From: Hybos culiciformis
Lineage: Eukaryota > Arthropoda > Insecta > Diptera > Hybotidae
Length of the DNA: 64,000 nucleotides
Direction of reading: 5' to 3'
Assembly (NCBI GenBank): GCA_964007475.1
Contig: OZ023275.1
Coordinates: 12,565,829-12,629,828 of the forward strand
Shown: positions 46,601 to 59,900 of the stretch, piece after piece
Numbering within the stretch: the stretch's first letter is position 1
Layout of the letters: every line of letters begins with the position of its first letter
Position numbers and translations under genes: made by a program
The notes under the pieces: model-generated
The model's input: the letters and a program-made list of their open reading frames with translations, nothing else
Told to the model about the DNA's origin: nothing
Database searches by the model: none

Positions 46601-49600
46601 TCAGAACCATTTTTGTGTAGTCATATTAAGCTAATAGAATCCATAAGATGGTATTTCGTAGTTGAAAAAATTAATTTGACTTCTGATTTTAATATAAATG
46701 TTTTTTGTTTTAATTAACTTACATATTCTTGGATATTTCTCATTTACAAATAATGCATTAAATTGACAATTCATTCAACAATTACCTGGAAAAGAAATAA
46801 TAAAGGAAAAATTAAAATATTGAAAAAAAAAAGCTCAATCTTTGTTGCTTAGTTATTATAGTATAGTATAGTACATATATACAATTTTAATTATATGTAC
46901 TAGGTTTGAGAATCGTTGACGATAGTTAATAGTTACAGAGAGTAATTTTTATAACATTTTTTTATGGTTGGCTTATACAGCTACAAAATGTATCTCGGTT
47001 ATGATTGTGATGTGAACAATTCAATTAAAAAAAAACTTCTTCTACGAAAAACAAATTGGATATATGGTAAGGTTTTAATAACCACAGAACATACTCAATA
47101 AAAAGCCTCAGCATACTTAATTATTATAATATAAAATCAAAAATATATTCTTATTTCTTTCAACTAAGTTTAAGTTGAAAAAAAAAAATTAAGTTGAAGT
47201 TTATTCAAATATTGAACGATATTATCATCAGAACCTTTTTTGTAAGTTTTGCATTTTGTTTTATGCACTTTATTTCTCTCTTCGATTGGGGAATGTTATT
47301 ACGCACCCCTCCTGATGCGTTCCCAGATTTTCAATTTTAATTTTTTCCAGAATTTCTAAATTTGTACAAGTCGATGGTGTGAAATAAAATAATAAATTTA
47401 TTAAAATAAACTAACATACAATTTTGACAAGCCGAATAATGGTTTTTTTTTTAATAACACGCTTTTAATTTTCTTTTCAATTTTGGGGAAATGAAATAGA
47501 AAAACAACAAAGTGTATTACAACAATGATAAATTTATGTAATTAGTTAATATATGTCTATTAACAAAGTCTTATCATCGTATGGTTTTTTTCTATTATTA
47601 CTTTCTAATTCAATAGTATAAGCTAAATAATTATTTTTATTAATTACAGACGTAAAGATTTTCGAAATAATTAACATATTAATATAATAAATATAATATA
47701 TTAGTACAACTTCCTATATATTATCTTAACAATCTTAATTGAAAAAATTATTATTATGATGGAGGATAATGTTTTGTTAAAATCTGTGTTTTGTAGTACT
47801 GGCGTAGAGTAGTATCGTCAATTTCTCACTATTTCTTGATTCGCCAACTTCACAGTATTTATGGTACATATTAATTTCTGGTCTTAATTTAATGTCAATT
47901 TTGGTAAATTGTTTTCCTCAAATAATTTTTTGAATCTATAACTTTTATGTAGGATCCGGAAAAAGTGATGATTAAAAAAGATTTTTAATATATTAAAGTT
48001 GTGGGAACTAGTCTATAAATACAATAAATGGCAATAAACAACGGGAGCTTTTTTACCCTTCATACTTCATTCAGAGTTTTCCACTTGAAAATAAATTTTT
48101 TTATCAATGAAAAGTTTTTTTTTTTTTCTTATGATTATTTTTTTTATTTACTTAACATTTCAACATTTTTAGTTTACAATTTTTTTTTTAACCACAACAT
48201 AATGCAGTTTTGTTTTTTTTTTTTTTCTTAATACGTTTTGGGTTTTTCTTGCTATCAACTTTTGTATCTTGAAAATACTTATATACTTTTTTTTTTTTGT
48301 TTTTAATAAGCATAAGGCACAACAAGTGATTGGTAAATTTGGTGGTGGTAATCAAAAGAAAAATAGAAAAAAAAAATATACGAAGAATTTAATATTGTTG
48401 CACCAGAAATAAGAAAACTTTTAAAACCAGCGGTCGTGTCACGGTAGACTTTTATTTTTAGTTTTTATTATTTTGTTAATTCCGACAATTTCACATTATT
48501 GTTAATAATAAAATAAATAAATATTTTGCATACATAAAAATTATGTCACATTATCTCTGAATAATAATTATTTTTTTTGTTAAATTTCATGTACACATTA
48601 CATGTAAAAAAAAAAAAACCGGAAATTTTATGTATAAAATATAAAGAAATAAATGAAAATAATTTTAAATGTAATAAAGAAGAAATTAATTTAATAAATT
48701 GTTAAAAATTTGACATGGTCTAGGGATGTTTTTTAGTTTTTATTTTTCTTTTTATGTTGCAGTTATTTTAAGCAAAAATTTCGCAACAATGTCATAATGT
48801 CATAAAAAAAATTAAAACTATCTGAGATTTGTTTGCTTTCTTCTTTGTTTTGACTTTAACCACAATTATAATCAACTTCTGGAAATTGGAACTTTAAATA
48901 GTTTAATAATATCAAGTAATTTTCTAGCAATTAAACTAAATTTCGTTCATATACAGAACTAAGCTAGCATGGTAAACATGAAATGATTTTCCCTTAAAAA
49001 CTATATCTGGAACTCATTAATAAGTTCTCGATGAAGCTCAAATTTTGATCGCACAATAAGACATTTAGTTAAATAGGAACTCCGTTGTCATTCCAACTAA
49101 GTTTATCAACAACTAAGGTGACATCTTTAATTGATATTCTTGCTAAAAAATAATTCACTCACTTTTTTGAACGATGAAAAATAACATCTAATCGGAATGC
49201 AATTCAATTATAGAATATATATAAATTTGTTTTGTTTAAGTTTTTTTCCCGGGTCCGGAAATGCTACTTGCTTATATTTTGCAATAAAAACCTTCTATTT
49301 ATTCATTATGTTATAAATTTTTGTTAATTGTATTATTTAATTTTTTTTAAATCAGGTTCTTATCACAGTCTCATTCGACCTCGATTATTTCATTTTGGAA
49401 TCGATTACGCAGAGGAATATCAAAAATTTGATAAAAGCATAAAAATTCAGTAAAAGAAATTTATTTGCTTGAAGAAAAGATATTTATAAACAATTTTTGT
49501 CACATTATTTTACAAATATAAATAATATGTAAATCAAAGTGAAAGAAAGCGCAATTACAAATAGTGAATAGAAAAAACCGAAAAATATGTTTATTGATAA

Positions 49601-49729
49601 TAATTACTTTAATAGAAATTACAAGAAATTATCAAAAATTAAAAACAATCATAATAATATAATTTTATTATTCAAAATAAATAATTTCACAAGTTAGTAA
49701 AATATATACATTATTATACCAAAGATATA
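43644..49729. other. Intergenic region between the P450 and GMC gene 5
   Basis: These 6.1 kb of AT-rich sequence hold no supportable gene. The frames at about 43.95-44.17 kb (plus) and 44.30-44.52 kb (minus) show no motifs. A somewhat more GC-balanced patch lies at about 45245-45345. The regulatory region of the P450 should be at the left end and that of the fifth GMC gene at the right end; I cannot place either promoter precisely. Confidence 0.5.
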
Positions 49730-50196
49730 ATGGTGGTCGTCCCAATAATTGGTGCAGCAGTTAAATTTATCCCTGCTATTGGTGGGGCAATTTTCTCGGC
49801 GTCAACTTCATCCAAAGCTGCTGTTGGTGCCGCCACAGTAGCTGTTGGTGCTACAAAACTAGGTATCGCTGTTACAGCCGCAATTAAAACGGCTACAGCA
49901 ATTATTGGCATCGGTAAATTAACAATTTTGCCAGTATTAATAGCTGCTATAGCATATTATAATTATGATTTATTCGATCCCGAGAATCGATTATTTAATG
50001 TTAAAATGATACACAGGGAATATGATTTTGTTATTATTGGTGGAGGTTCAGCTGGTTCGGTGTTAGCATCAAGATTAAGTGAAGTACCACATTGGAAAAT
50101 TTTACTGATTGAAGCTGGTGGACATGAAACTGAAATTTCAGATGTACCATTACTTTCACTGTATTTGCATAAAAGTAAAATGGATTGGAAATATCG
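49730..50196 (+). CDS. GMC oxidoreductase 5, first exon only (partial gene)
   Basis: This exon encodes the first 155 residues of a GMC protein and ends in phase 2 at a good donor (ATCG/GTAAGC). Residues 1-77 are Ala/Ile/Val-rich with a hydrophobic stretch at about 66-77 (ILPVLIAAIAYY), then YDLFDPEN. The FAD motif GGGSAG is at about 104-109, followed by SRLSEVPHWKILLIEAGG and a DWKYR block. The N-terminus resembles that of the first GMC gene (both have AAIAY then DPE), so the two are probably paralogues. The rest of the enzyme (signatures 1 and 2 and the catalytic His/Asn) would be in later exons. None is visible in the remaining 13.8 kb, so the first intron is very long or the gene is broken; a 200-base gap exists at 56.5 kb but is too short for the missing 470 or so codons. 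Confidence 0.85.
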
Positions 50197-50840
50197 GTAA
50201 GCAGTCAAACCAAATTTTGGATAAGTAATTTTAAAACCTTGAATTTTTTTCCTTAAAAAATTATTTCATTTCTTTAAGTTTAAAACATAATAGAACTGTC
50301 CTTATAACTTGTGTTTTAGGCTCTGATTGGATAAATTTACATTTTTGTTTGTCTTTTTTATTCAATATAGACTTGCTTATGAAAACTTTTTTTCTCGGTA
50401 TGTACTTTTAGATATCAAAATTTCAAGAAGAGAAAAACCTTGAAATGTTTGCTAAGCTTCCACTGAGGCAATACTTGTATGAAAGTTGAGTGGAACTCTA
50501 GATTTATTTTATGTTTTTTGTTGTTTATTGTTTTAATTAACATATTTCTCTCAACATTAAAAAAAAAAGAACTCTCCATTTCAATTAAAACTTGAATAAA
50601 AGAATAAAGATTGATTTTTTATCTCGTTTGCGTTTTAGTTATATTTATAAGTTATTTATTATTAGTTATTTATGTTATTAGATTTCAGTTCCATTGAACC
50701 GAACAAGCATAACAAATCAATAATAACAATATGACACAGATAAAACAATTGAAAAAGTTGATCAAACTTTATGCTTTATTTATTTGTAATAAAGTTGTTT
50801 GCTTATGAATTCTATAATCACACATTTTGGGAACTGTACA

Positions 50841-51075
50841 CATAAGTATTATCATAGATTAAGAATACAGAAAGATGGGAAGTTTCATACAACATTATTT
50901 TTGGTATTTTTAAGTCAATGTGTTAGTAAAACAAAATAAAATACGTGATAATTATCAATGTATGAAAAGAATTTTATTTAGTTTTACTAACACCTTCACA
51001 ATAAAATACCAAAAAAGACTGAAAAAATGTTGTATGAAGCTTCCAATCTTTCTGTATTCTTAATCTATGGTATTA
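50841..51075. mobile_element. MITE-like hairpin with about 95-bp inverted arms
   Basis: The left arm (about 50853-50945) reads CATAGATTAAGAATACAGAA, then TTCATACAACATT and GTGTTAGTAAAAC. The right arm (about 50968-51069) is its reverse complement with scattered mismatches and a small indel, leaving a loop of 20-odd bases. There is no coding capacity and I could not define a target duplication. The structure suits a MITE or an old foldback copy. It lies just left of the hAT-like MITE, inside the presumed first intron of the fifth GMC gene. Confidence 0.75.
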
Positions 51076-51132
51076 TGGAGCATTGTAGAACAAAACTGAT
51101 TTTTTATAGCTAAGCCTAGATTGTCTTGATGT

Positions 51133-51140
51133 CCATTTAG
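51133..51140. repeat. Left target-site duplication (CCATTTAG)
   Basis: The 8-mer CCATTTAG directly precedes the left end of the hAT-like MITE and is repeated exactly at 51523-51530 after the right end. An 8-bp duplication is characteristic of hAT transposition. Confidence 0.85.
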
Positions 51141-51522
51141 CAGCGTTACCAACTTAGGGGTTTTCCCCCTAGATTTAGGGGTTTTTTTTGTTGACAGAGG
51201 GATTTTTAGGGGGTAATTTGTTTCAGGGGTTTTTTTAGGGGTATGATGTATGATCTTAAAAGCGAAGATTTAGATAACATTTGTAATATTTTTGATTGCA
51301 TTTCATAAGATACCTTATCTACTAATTTTTTTATAAATAAATAATTTTATTATTTATATAATTTACGATGTGCGTTATATATTTTTCTTCAAGCATCTAT
51401 TTGAAATCCTCATAGGTATATAAGTATAGCTGTTATAATATCTATAAAAAAAAATTTAGGGGTTTTTTAGGGGGAAATTTTATTTTTTTAGGGGGAAACA
51501 TTTGAAAAGGTTGGTAACCCTG
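51141..51522. mobile_element. Non-autonomous hAT-like MITE, 382 bp
   Basis: The terminal inverted repeats are CAGCGTTACCAAC on the left and GTTGGTAACCCTG on the right, matching the CAG-start typical of hAT elements. Exact 8-bp target duplications (CCATTTAG) flank it. The subterminal regions hold several copies of an AGGGG or TAGGGG motif, on the left as TTAGGGGTTTT and on the right as TTAGGGGG; such subterminal motif arrays can bind hAT transposases. No open frame for a transposase is present, so it would have needed a source element elsewhere in the genome. The intact target duplication suggests a fairly recent insertion. Confidence 0.88.
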
Positions 51523-51530
51523 CCATTTAG
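51523..51530. repeat. Right target-site duplication (CCATTTAG)
   Basis: This is the exact partner of the 8-mer at 51133-51140, immediately outside the right terminal repeat of the hAT-like MITE. Confidence 0.85.
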
Positions 51531-54500
51531 ATATTATGTTAAGATGTTCTGTTAAGATCCGAATATGACAACATTGATCATTATGAATTCAAATCTATGA
51601 ATATTCAAACTTTTGAAGTTATAAATTTGTTTGATTCAGTTAACTACATTTTCTTACTCTAAAAATCGAAAATTCAAGTTTCAATTTGTTTTAATTAATA
51701 AACTTTAACTAAGGTATAAATTTTATTTAAAATATGTATAATTCTTAAAATTTAGAGTTTATTAAAAATTAAACAAATCGGAATTTGAAATAAAATTCGA
51801 TCAAAAAATAAATTGTGTTATTGAAATTAATGTTGAAAATGCAATAACAGATATTTTAAAACGTTTTGATTAAGTTTTTTTTCCATGATTTTCCTTTTAT
51901 TTAATTGAAATTCAAGTAACCTTGCAGCATATTTTTGATGCATTAGTGGTAAAATAAAATCAGGCGGGAAAAATTGTGACTTAAAAAAAGTGAAAAGCAA
52001 AAATTAAAAATTCATATAGTTAATATAAATTTTATTTGTTTATAGTTTATTTGAGTCAATTTTTTATTATCATGAATATTTTAGCTTTAATATGAAATTT
52101 TTTCTGACACATCATATAGAAAGCACAGTTATTTAAAAAAAAATTTTGCAGCTTTTTGACTATTTAAGTAGGACATTATAGTTGAAAAAACTAAAAAAGT
52201 ATATTTCCCAGAATTACAATGCTTTAAGATCTAAAATCTAAGAATTTAAAAATTATTTGTATTCAGACTACAGCCATAAAATTTTAGTGTTAGCACAAGG
52301 AAGTTAAATGGAATGTTTTATTGATAGCATAACGATGTTCCGGGTTCAGAGCGACATTAGTAAGTCTTAATAACGAATTTTAAACTCTGATAAATTGTAA
52401 ATAAAAGTTAATAAAAAATAAAATCATTGTGAGCTTGAATTTATAATTCTTCTTAAATTGTCTTTGAAGGTAATAATAACTATTTTTTTATGTAAAGGAA
52501 AGAAATATTGTTAATTCATACTTGTAACGATCTATATTTTGAATAAATAACACCCACAAGATTTTATGTAAAACATAAAATTGTTATGCAAAATGTAGGA
52601 AAACTTATGAATTTCAAAAAGGTGCTAATTTGACTTTTCAAAATAAATATATACAAAATATTAAATAAAACCATCGGGGATGCTTTTTATAACTATACCC
52701 AACTTGGTGTTTCCTATATATAAAGTTAAACAAATTATGTGTTTCTGCATTTAGAAAATAAAACAAACTAACCTAGTTTCTAAGTTTAAAAGATTTTACA
52801 TATATAAAGCTTCTTTCAAATCTATTATAAAAATTTACTACTTAAAAATGATATATAAATTAATGTTTTTCGAGGAAAGCAGAAAAGTCATCCAAAACTT
52901 TCTAGCGTTTAAACTAAACAAACTAAAATATTTTAAAGCTTACATTTTAGGATCATTTTTAGATCAATTTCATATTTATTAAATCAGATTTCTCGTTTAT
53001 GGTGAATAATAAATTTCTTCAATAAAATATTATAATACTCAATGATTGTATATAGGCTTACATTTTATTACGATATATTCTCAACATTTCTATTTTTAAA
53101 TATAATCAAATTATATTTTATCTACACGTAAATTACTTTCTCTATTATTGAAACATTTTAGTTTTTTTTTTAGTTTTTTGGAACATCTTTTAACGCAATT
53201 GACTTCAATTTTTAACTATCTAAGTACAATAGGTACAATTTATATATTTAGTTAAATGCAACAAAAATAATGTTTATCTAAATATTACATAACTTCTTTT
53301 CCTCTATTTAAAGTCGTATAAGCATAAAATTCTTATCTGATAGTTCCTATATTACTCAATAACAATAATGTATATTTATAAATTATAACTCTATTACTTT
53401 ATCTGTCTGAATCACTTAATGCTCGCATTCAATTTATATAACTGAAATTTTATTGTATTATACGTATATACTATTTACATACATATAAAGTACAAAAGCA
53501 TATAATATACATATTATTTGTTTACGTTAATTTTAGATTGTACAAAAGATATGAAAGATATAAAGATATGAAAGAAAATTGTGATTCAAATTTTAAATGA
53601 CGACTGCGGTTATAAAATGATATACAGTATTTAGTTCATAAAAATATGTATGATGCCCATGCCCATTATTGCATTATAAATTTTTTACTTTTTACTGTTT
53701 TATATACTTATAACATTATTACATATATGTACATATACTTATTTATACGCGCCATAATTTATGATTGAATAATAAAAATTAAATTTCACTTGCGTTCATC
53801 TATTAATTATTTCTTTCATTTTCAAGATCTATGAACTTGAAATTTTATTTCAATAATAACTGGTAGTTATAGAAACATAATTTTGATTGTATGTTTCATT
53901 GTTGTATAGACACTGTTTCATTTTTCTAATTAGTTTTTGTAATTATATTTAAAATTAAATATTTGTTGACATTATTTAACTAACTATGATTATTGTGTTG
54001 CCACTCAAGACTTGATTTTGAAAATATATGTAGTCGTAAAATCAATCGAATTGTGATTAGACTATTAAATTTGAAAGAAAAGCTATTGTAATATACAATT
54101 CGGAAAACTTTTAAAAAACATTTCAAATTTCCCTATAAATTTAATTGCTTTTTAATCCTTAAAAGGATAAGAAAAATAGTTTTGTAAACACAAAGCGTGG
54201 ATAACAGATGAAAGTTAAACTCATGTTGTCAATATTTCATACTCCCTCTCACAAATAATTATGATGGTTCATTAATATAATATTTACGAAGTCAAAATAC
54301 TAAATTTAATTGAACCTCAATCATCTTAGCAAAAAATAACAGCAATATCAAACAAATTATGAATGAATGATTTTTCACAAATTAAATAGAAAATTAAAGG
54401 CCATTAACAAAAAAATTAATTTCATGTTTTTATTTGTTTACAAAAAAAAAATTCAAATATTTTCTTTTTTACCATTTTGACAATAATAACAATTTTATTT

Positions 54501-56445
54501 TCTCTGTATGAAAAAAAAAAAAAAGTTTGTGATTAATTTCTGCTAACTAAAATAATATAAGAGTTAAACTTTCAAGTTTTATGATTAGCTATGATTACAA
54601 AATCCGATCTGTGGTTGTATGTTTGTTTGTTTGTTTATTTTTCACTTTATAAAAATATTTCTTGTCTTATAGCTGCTTATACAATAAACATAAAAAATAT
54701 TTCTGCTTACACTCATATATGCTATAAATACCTACAAAATAAAAGTATATAATATTATATGCATATGAATAAAAAAAATCATATCGAAAGTAAATTGTTC
54801 TGGTTCAACAAGTTTACAGATATTTCATAATTTTTATAACTAAGGAATTATTTTCGTATCTTATAATTATTGCATTATAATTTTATAACGTAATTAAATT
54901 GAATCTAGTAGGTTAAAATTAATATAAGTAATATTTTCGTTTTCTTAGGTGCTCTAAAGTAAAAATTACTCAATTCATTGAGTAAGTTCAGTGAATTCGA
55001 TGTTCTTATGCATAGGTAAACGTACATTGAAATATTAATCAGACCAAATACCCATTAAATCAATTTTGACCCATTAAACGAGAATTATATTCAAAAGAAT
55101 TTTTCAATGTATTTGGACTTAGCCTCTTGTCTCTGGTTTAAGGCCGCTATAATTCAATTGAACAAAACGCAACTTAAGCTAAATGATATGCTTAATTCGT
55201 AATGGTTCATCAAAAAAATAGGTTGACTTTATAAACATTTTAAAGCTGAAGCAATTAAAGGAAAAATGAGTAGTAATTTTTTTACTATAGTCTCTAGACT
55301 TAGGATTTTAACTAGGTTAATTAAATTAAAAAAATATATATATAATTCTTTTTATTATTAAATCACTTGAGAGAAATTTGGGCCAACTGCATTGGAATGC
55401 ATCCCATTTCATATTCTGATTAATTTTTTGATACACTTTTATAATAATTGTATTTATCTATTAAAAAAAAACATTTTAAAAAATTTTATTTTGAAGACAA
55501 AAGCTTAATTCCCATGACTTTTTTCAATTTTCTTTATTATTCATTATATATTTGGAATTTTTTTGATTAATAACTTAAAAATTTGTGAGTCAAAAAAAAT
55601 TTTCAAGGTTATTTCTGTTGTTTTTTTTTGTGTGCATCTTTTATTTTCTATTTTAAAAAGCCGGTCCCTTTTGATATGGTTTTTACTTCCAACATAATTG
55701 TGTTCATCAACCTCTAAAAAAAAAGATTGCAGTAAGCAATATTAGAGTTTTTAAAATATTATGTTGTTATTCTAGCTAGATGAGGTTGTTTTTTACTAGA
55801 TATAGGTACAAAAAATTTCTAATGTTAAGCGAATTTATATTCAAATTTCAATAATGGTAAAAATAAATTTTGTTCGTATGACTGCTGGACTGATTTAAAA
55901 TTTGAAATATATTTTTTAGTATTTTATACTGAATCTTTTAACGATACATATACTTAACTTATATCGATCGACCTTGACTTAAATATTGAATTTTAGTGAC
56001 AATAAAAATAATTAGAGTGATAACAAGTAGGGTAAAAATTTACAACATATACTATCAGACACGAGAACTGTCAATAAGACAATTATCAGTAATTTCTATT
56101 TGATTTAGATCAGCTGAACATGTAAATGGAAATCTTGTCTACTTGTTTTAGAAAAATAACCATATAATCATATTCAATAATCGCATTAAAATTCTGTCCA
56201 TATACTGAATAAATAAGTTTGTTTGAATCCATAACCTAATCAAAATATTGGTGGGGTGTCACAACATCAACAGGACATAAAGTCAGTTGACTTTATGTCT
56301 CAATTTTTGAGACATAAAGTCAACTGATTTATGTCTCATTCAAAAGGGACATAAAGTCAATTTTTTAAGGGACTTAAAGTCAGTTGATTTTATGTCTCAT
56401 TCTGAAAAAACGCAAAAAGTCAAATTGAGTTAAATAAAAAATACT

Positions 56446-56541
56446 TTAATTTAATATGTAATTGTTCTTTTGGAAAAGATGTTGTTGATTTTAGGCCATG
56501 GAAACTTTTTTTTAAATACTTGTTTTTGTGTAAAAAAATTA
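56446..56541. repeat. Internal direct repeat, left copy
   Basis: The sequence starting TTAATTTAATATGTAATTGT and running through TTCTTTTGGAAAAG and TTGTTGATTTTAGGCC matches the right copy at about 56824-56951. The two copies flank the assembly gap, which suggests that the gap covers more of a tandem repeat inside the foldback element. Confidence 0.8.
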
Positions 56542-56741
56542 NNNNNNNNNNNNNNNNNNNNNNNNNNNNNNNNNNNNNNNNNNNNNNNNNNNNNNNNNNN
56601 NNNNNNNNNNNNNNNNNNNNNNNNNNNNNNNNNNNNNNNNNNNNNNNNNNNNNNNNNNNNNNNNNNNNNNNNNNNNNNNNNNNNNNNNNNNNNNNNNNNN
56701 NNNNNNNNNNNNNNNNNNNNNNNNNNNNNNNNNNNNNNNNN
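56542..56741. other. Assembly gap (200 N)
   Basis: Exactly 200 unresolved bases interrupt the foldback element. The round number suggests an arbitrary gap size, so the true length is unknown. Open frames that cross it are not real. Confidence 0.99.
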
Positions 56742-56804
56742 GCGCCACCACGCGCCCGCGCCCGCACCCGCCGCGCCTCCACGTGTCCGCACCCGTCGCG
56801 CGAC
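56742..56804. repeat. GC-rich low-complexity tract at the gap edge
   Basis: About 60 bases of nearly pure G/C with CGCGCCCG and CGCACCCG repeats directly follow the gap, in an otherwise AT-rich region. It is either part of a GC-rich minisatellite within the foldback element, whose difficulty caused the gap, or sequence of low quality. Confidence 0.75.
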
Positions 56805-56823
56805 GCTTATTTTATATGTAATA

Positions 56824-56951
56824 ACTTAATTTAATATGTAATTGTTCTTTTGGAAAAGGTGTGTGTTGTTGATTTTAGGCCTTTTCCAAAAGGATGTTGT
56901 TGTTGTTCAAACAACTTTTTTTTAAAAACTTATTTTTGTGCAAAAAAAATT
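56824..56951. repeat. Internal direct repeat, right copy
   Basis: This copy of the repeat at 56446-56541 contains a local inverted repeat not seen in the left copy: CTTTTGGAAAAGG at about 56847 and CCTTTTCCAAAAG at about 56880. It lies inside the foldback element between the GC-rich tract and the right terminal palindromes. Confidence 0.78.
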
Positions 56952-59900
56952 ATCCGTTTAGCATCCAAACTTATATAAAGCATTGAAACTTCTATAAATA
57001 TATATATATATATTATTAAGAAGACTAACCTTGGATTTGAAATTTAAAAAAATGAAAAAAAATGAAAAAAAAAATAAAAAAATCTGAATCAAAAAGTAAA
57101 AAAAAATTTGAGACATAAAGTCAGTTGACTTTATGTCCCTTTTGAATGAGACATAAAGTCAGTTGACTTTATGTCTCAAAAATTGAGACATAAAGTCAAC
57201 TGACTTTATGTCCTGTTGATGTTGTGACACCCCACCAAAATATTATATTACTGAAATAAACAAGATGAAAATATACATATATTTGTATATTTTCTTTGAA
57301 CCTAAATTATGCTAAATCACAGTCATTTTGAATATTGTTGTTTTAATGCTAATAAGGTGCTAGGTGTAATTTGAGACACTGACCTACAGTTATTAAAATA
57401 ATAATAAAAAAAAATAAAAAGTTATAAAAAATAGTTATAAAATTATGTTTTTACAGTCATCATTATAGCCCTTTTCACCTTGACTTTGACTATTTTTTTT
57501 TTTATTATCTTGGCATGCAAGTTAAATTAATAAAACATAATTTTCGTGATATCAAAATTTAGGTAGATACAAGATTAATTAGTTCCCTGAAGTACAATGT
57601 TGATGGAATAGTATAAACAAGAAATAATTGTACTAATAGGAATTTGATTAAGTGTTATCAGTTCTTGAAAAGCCCTTGATATAACAGAGGTCTTTGCCAA
57701 AAAAAAAGCGCTATTTTCCTAAAAAAAATTCAATTAAATATTTATCTATAATAAAATCTCAATTATAATCTAATAAAAAACTATTATTTTAGTGTGGAAA
57801 AGTAGAATTAGTAAAGAAGTAGTTTGATCAATTATACTATTACGAGGCTAGATAGAAGGTTAATTAGTTCTCAATATAGTAAATGGTAAATTTTTTTCTA
57901 ATGAAATGAAGGGAATAAAACTTAATATTGTGACATCATTAAATTATAAAGCCATATTGTTGAAATAATACAAAAATTTATAGTGTATTCAATTTCATAA
58001 TTAAATTTATTCTCAAAAATATATATATTTTTTTTATTATTGTGAGATTAAATCTTATTGTGTTTAATATGTTAATTAAAAGTAAAGATATATTGGTCAT
58101 CCATTTATTCATCCATATATTCTTCCATTCACTTTTGACTAAAATGTGTAACGTTATGAAATGTTTATGATGACCAAATAGTAGTTGAAAATAAAATTTT
58201 AAGACACGTAATTACGTGGGTTATTTTTACTGCAGCAGTATCGATCTACAAAATTATTCTACAAAAATATTTCATCATAAACCAATGATATTTAATTATG
58301 TATTAATGCATTCAATTAAATTAATTAAAAATATGAATATTACTAATTTTATATGTATATGTTTGATAAAATATAAGTTGTATAAAACATATCGGTAAAA
58401 ATGTATATAATCCAACATTTCAAATTCACAATATATGTATATAGTATTGTCGAAGTTAATAAGTAGCTACGTAAAGCATCAAAATGTCATTGTGGATTTA
58501 TTTTATATTTGTAGCATGATGGAATAGGTTTGGAAAAAGTTTGAAAATTAATTGAAAAAAAAAATATAAAACACAACAAACATACAGATCCCAAAATATT
58601 ACCCTAAATCAACTTTTTAAAAGTCTATTCGACTGACCTAAGTTTTTGCAATTTCAAGATACATATTTTAATGCAGTACATATTTCTTGTGGATGTTATT
58701 TAAATCATTTTAATTATTAAAGTAATAGCGATAATAATTCGATGGAGTGAAATATAAATTTATATTAATTTAATCGTTAGTTGCACCCAATCTTTTTTAT
58801 TTTATTGCATTAAGTATATAGCATTGAAGATTGTTGCAATCCAATGAAATAAATTAATAAACTTTGATAACAAAAATAATTTTTATTTGCTATTATTATT
58901 TAAATATTATCAAATTAGTTTTTGAAGGAAATAATCGATAATAAAACCTTATCTAATATATTTTATTCAAATCAAATAAATTAAATAAAATATACTTAAT
59001 TTAAGTAGTGGCAAACAAAGGTATGTTGGTATTTTTGTTTTGAAATATAATATTTCTCAATTTCTATAGAAGAAAAAATTTCGTAATGTAGGGTTGATTT
59101 AGAAGTCAAAATATCTTCCCAAACCCATATATTCTAAATTTATTTGGAAGGGCCATTATCATTTTAAGAGTGTTTTTTGCGGGAACATTTTTATGATCAT
59201 TTTCATGAAATATCAAAACAAAATTAATGTTGGTATGAGGAGTCTTATTTTTTATTTTTAAACGATTTTATGAAAAAATAAATTCCAAACCTTTTAAAAT
59301 TTCCAGTTTCCATTTATATATTGAAAATTTTTAATTATGCAATTGGATGGATATTAAGAAAATGTTGTTTTATTTTTATTTTTTGACAAATAAAACAAAA
59401 GTATGAGAAATGTAGTAACACTATGTTATTTTTTTTTGTTCTATTTTCATATATTATATACATAATGGTTTTCTTTTGTATTATAATATAATACATACAT
59501 CTCTACATTAAGTGACACTTTAATCACATTAAGAGTTGTTATATAAAAAATAGTTAAAATCTTTTTATTCATCGAAATGATTAATTAAAAAGGAAAAATT
59601 TTTAAAACTATTTGTTTTCATCTTTGTCACGTTTTCTAATAATAAAAAAAAAAAAATTTCTTCACAATTTAGGAAAAAAGATTAACACTTCAAATTATTC
59701 CCAAAATAGATATTTGAATATGTATTTAATTTTTATAGCATCATCATATTTGAACAAGTTCTCAATAAATGTAACCGGATTTATTGTATATGTTGCTTGA
59801 ATATTGTTCAAAATATAGCTACTTTATGTTCACTTAGCTTAGAATTATGCAGCTGCCATTCAAATTAGAAAATATTTGTGAAAAAGAATATATTTTATTT

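Larger units (their letters stand above)
56250..57236. mobile_element. Foldback/MITE-like element of GACATAAAGTC palindromes, with assembly gap
   Basis: The left end starts GGTGGGGTGTCACAACATCA and the right end is its exact inverted copy ending TGACACCCCACC at 57236. The inverted match continues for about 130 bp through repeated palindromes such as GACATAAAGTC / GACTTTATGTC, alternating with TCAATTTTTGAGAC and CATTCAAAAGGGAC spacers. The 8-mer AAAATATT flanks both ends (56242-56249 and 57237-57244) as a likely target duplication. The interior holds a direct duplication either side of the 200-N gap and a GC-rich tract. No transposase is visible. With 8-bp duplications it could be a hAT- or P-type derivative, but the ends do not begin with CAG, so I leave the superfamily open. 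Confidence 0.85.

Noticed and set aside
56420..56834. Several overlapping open frames on both strands
   Set aside because: They run through 200 unresolved bases, so there is no evidence that the frame is open.
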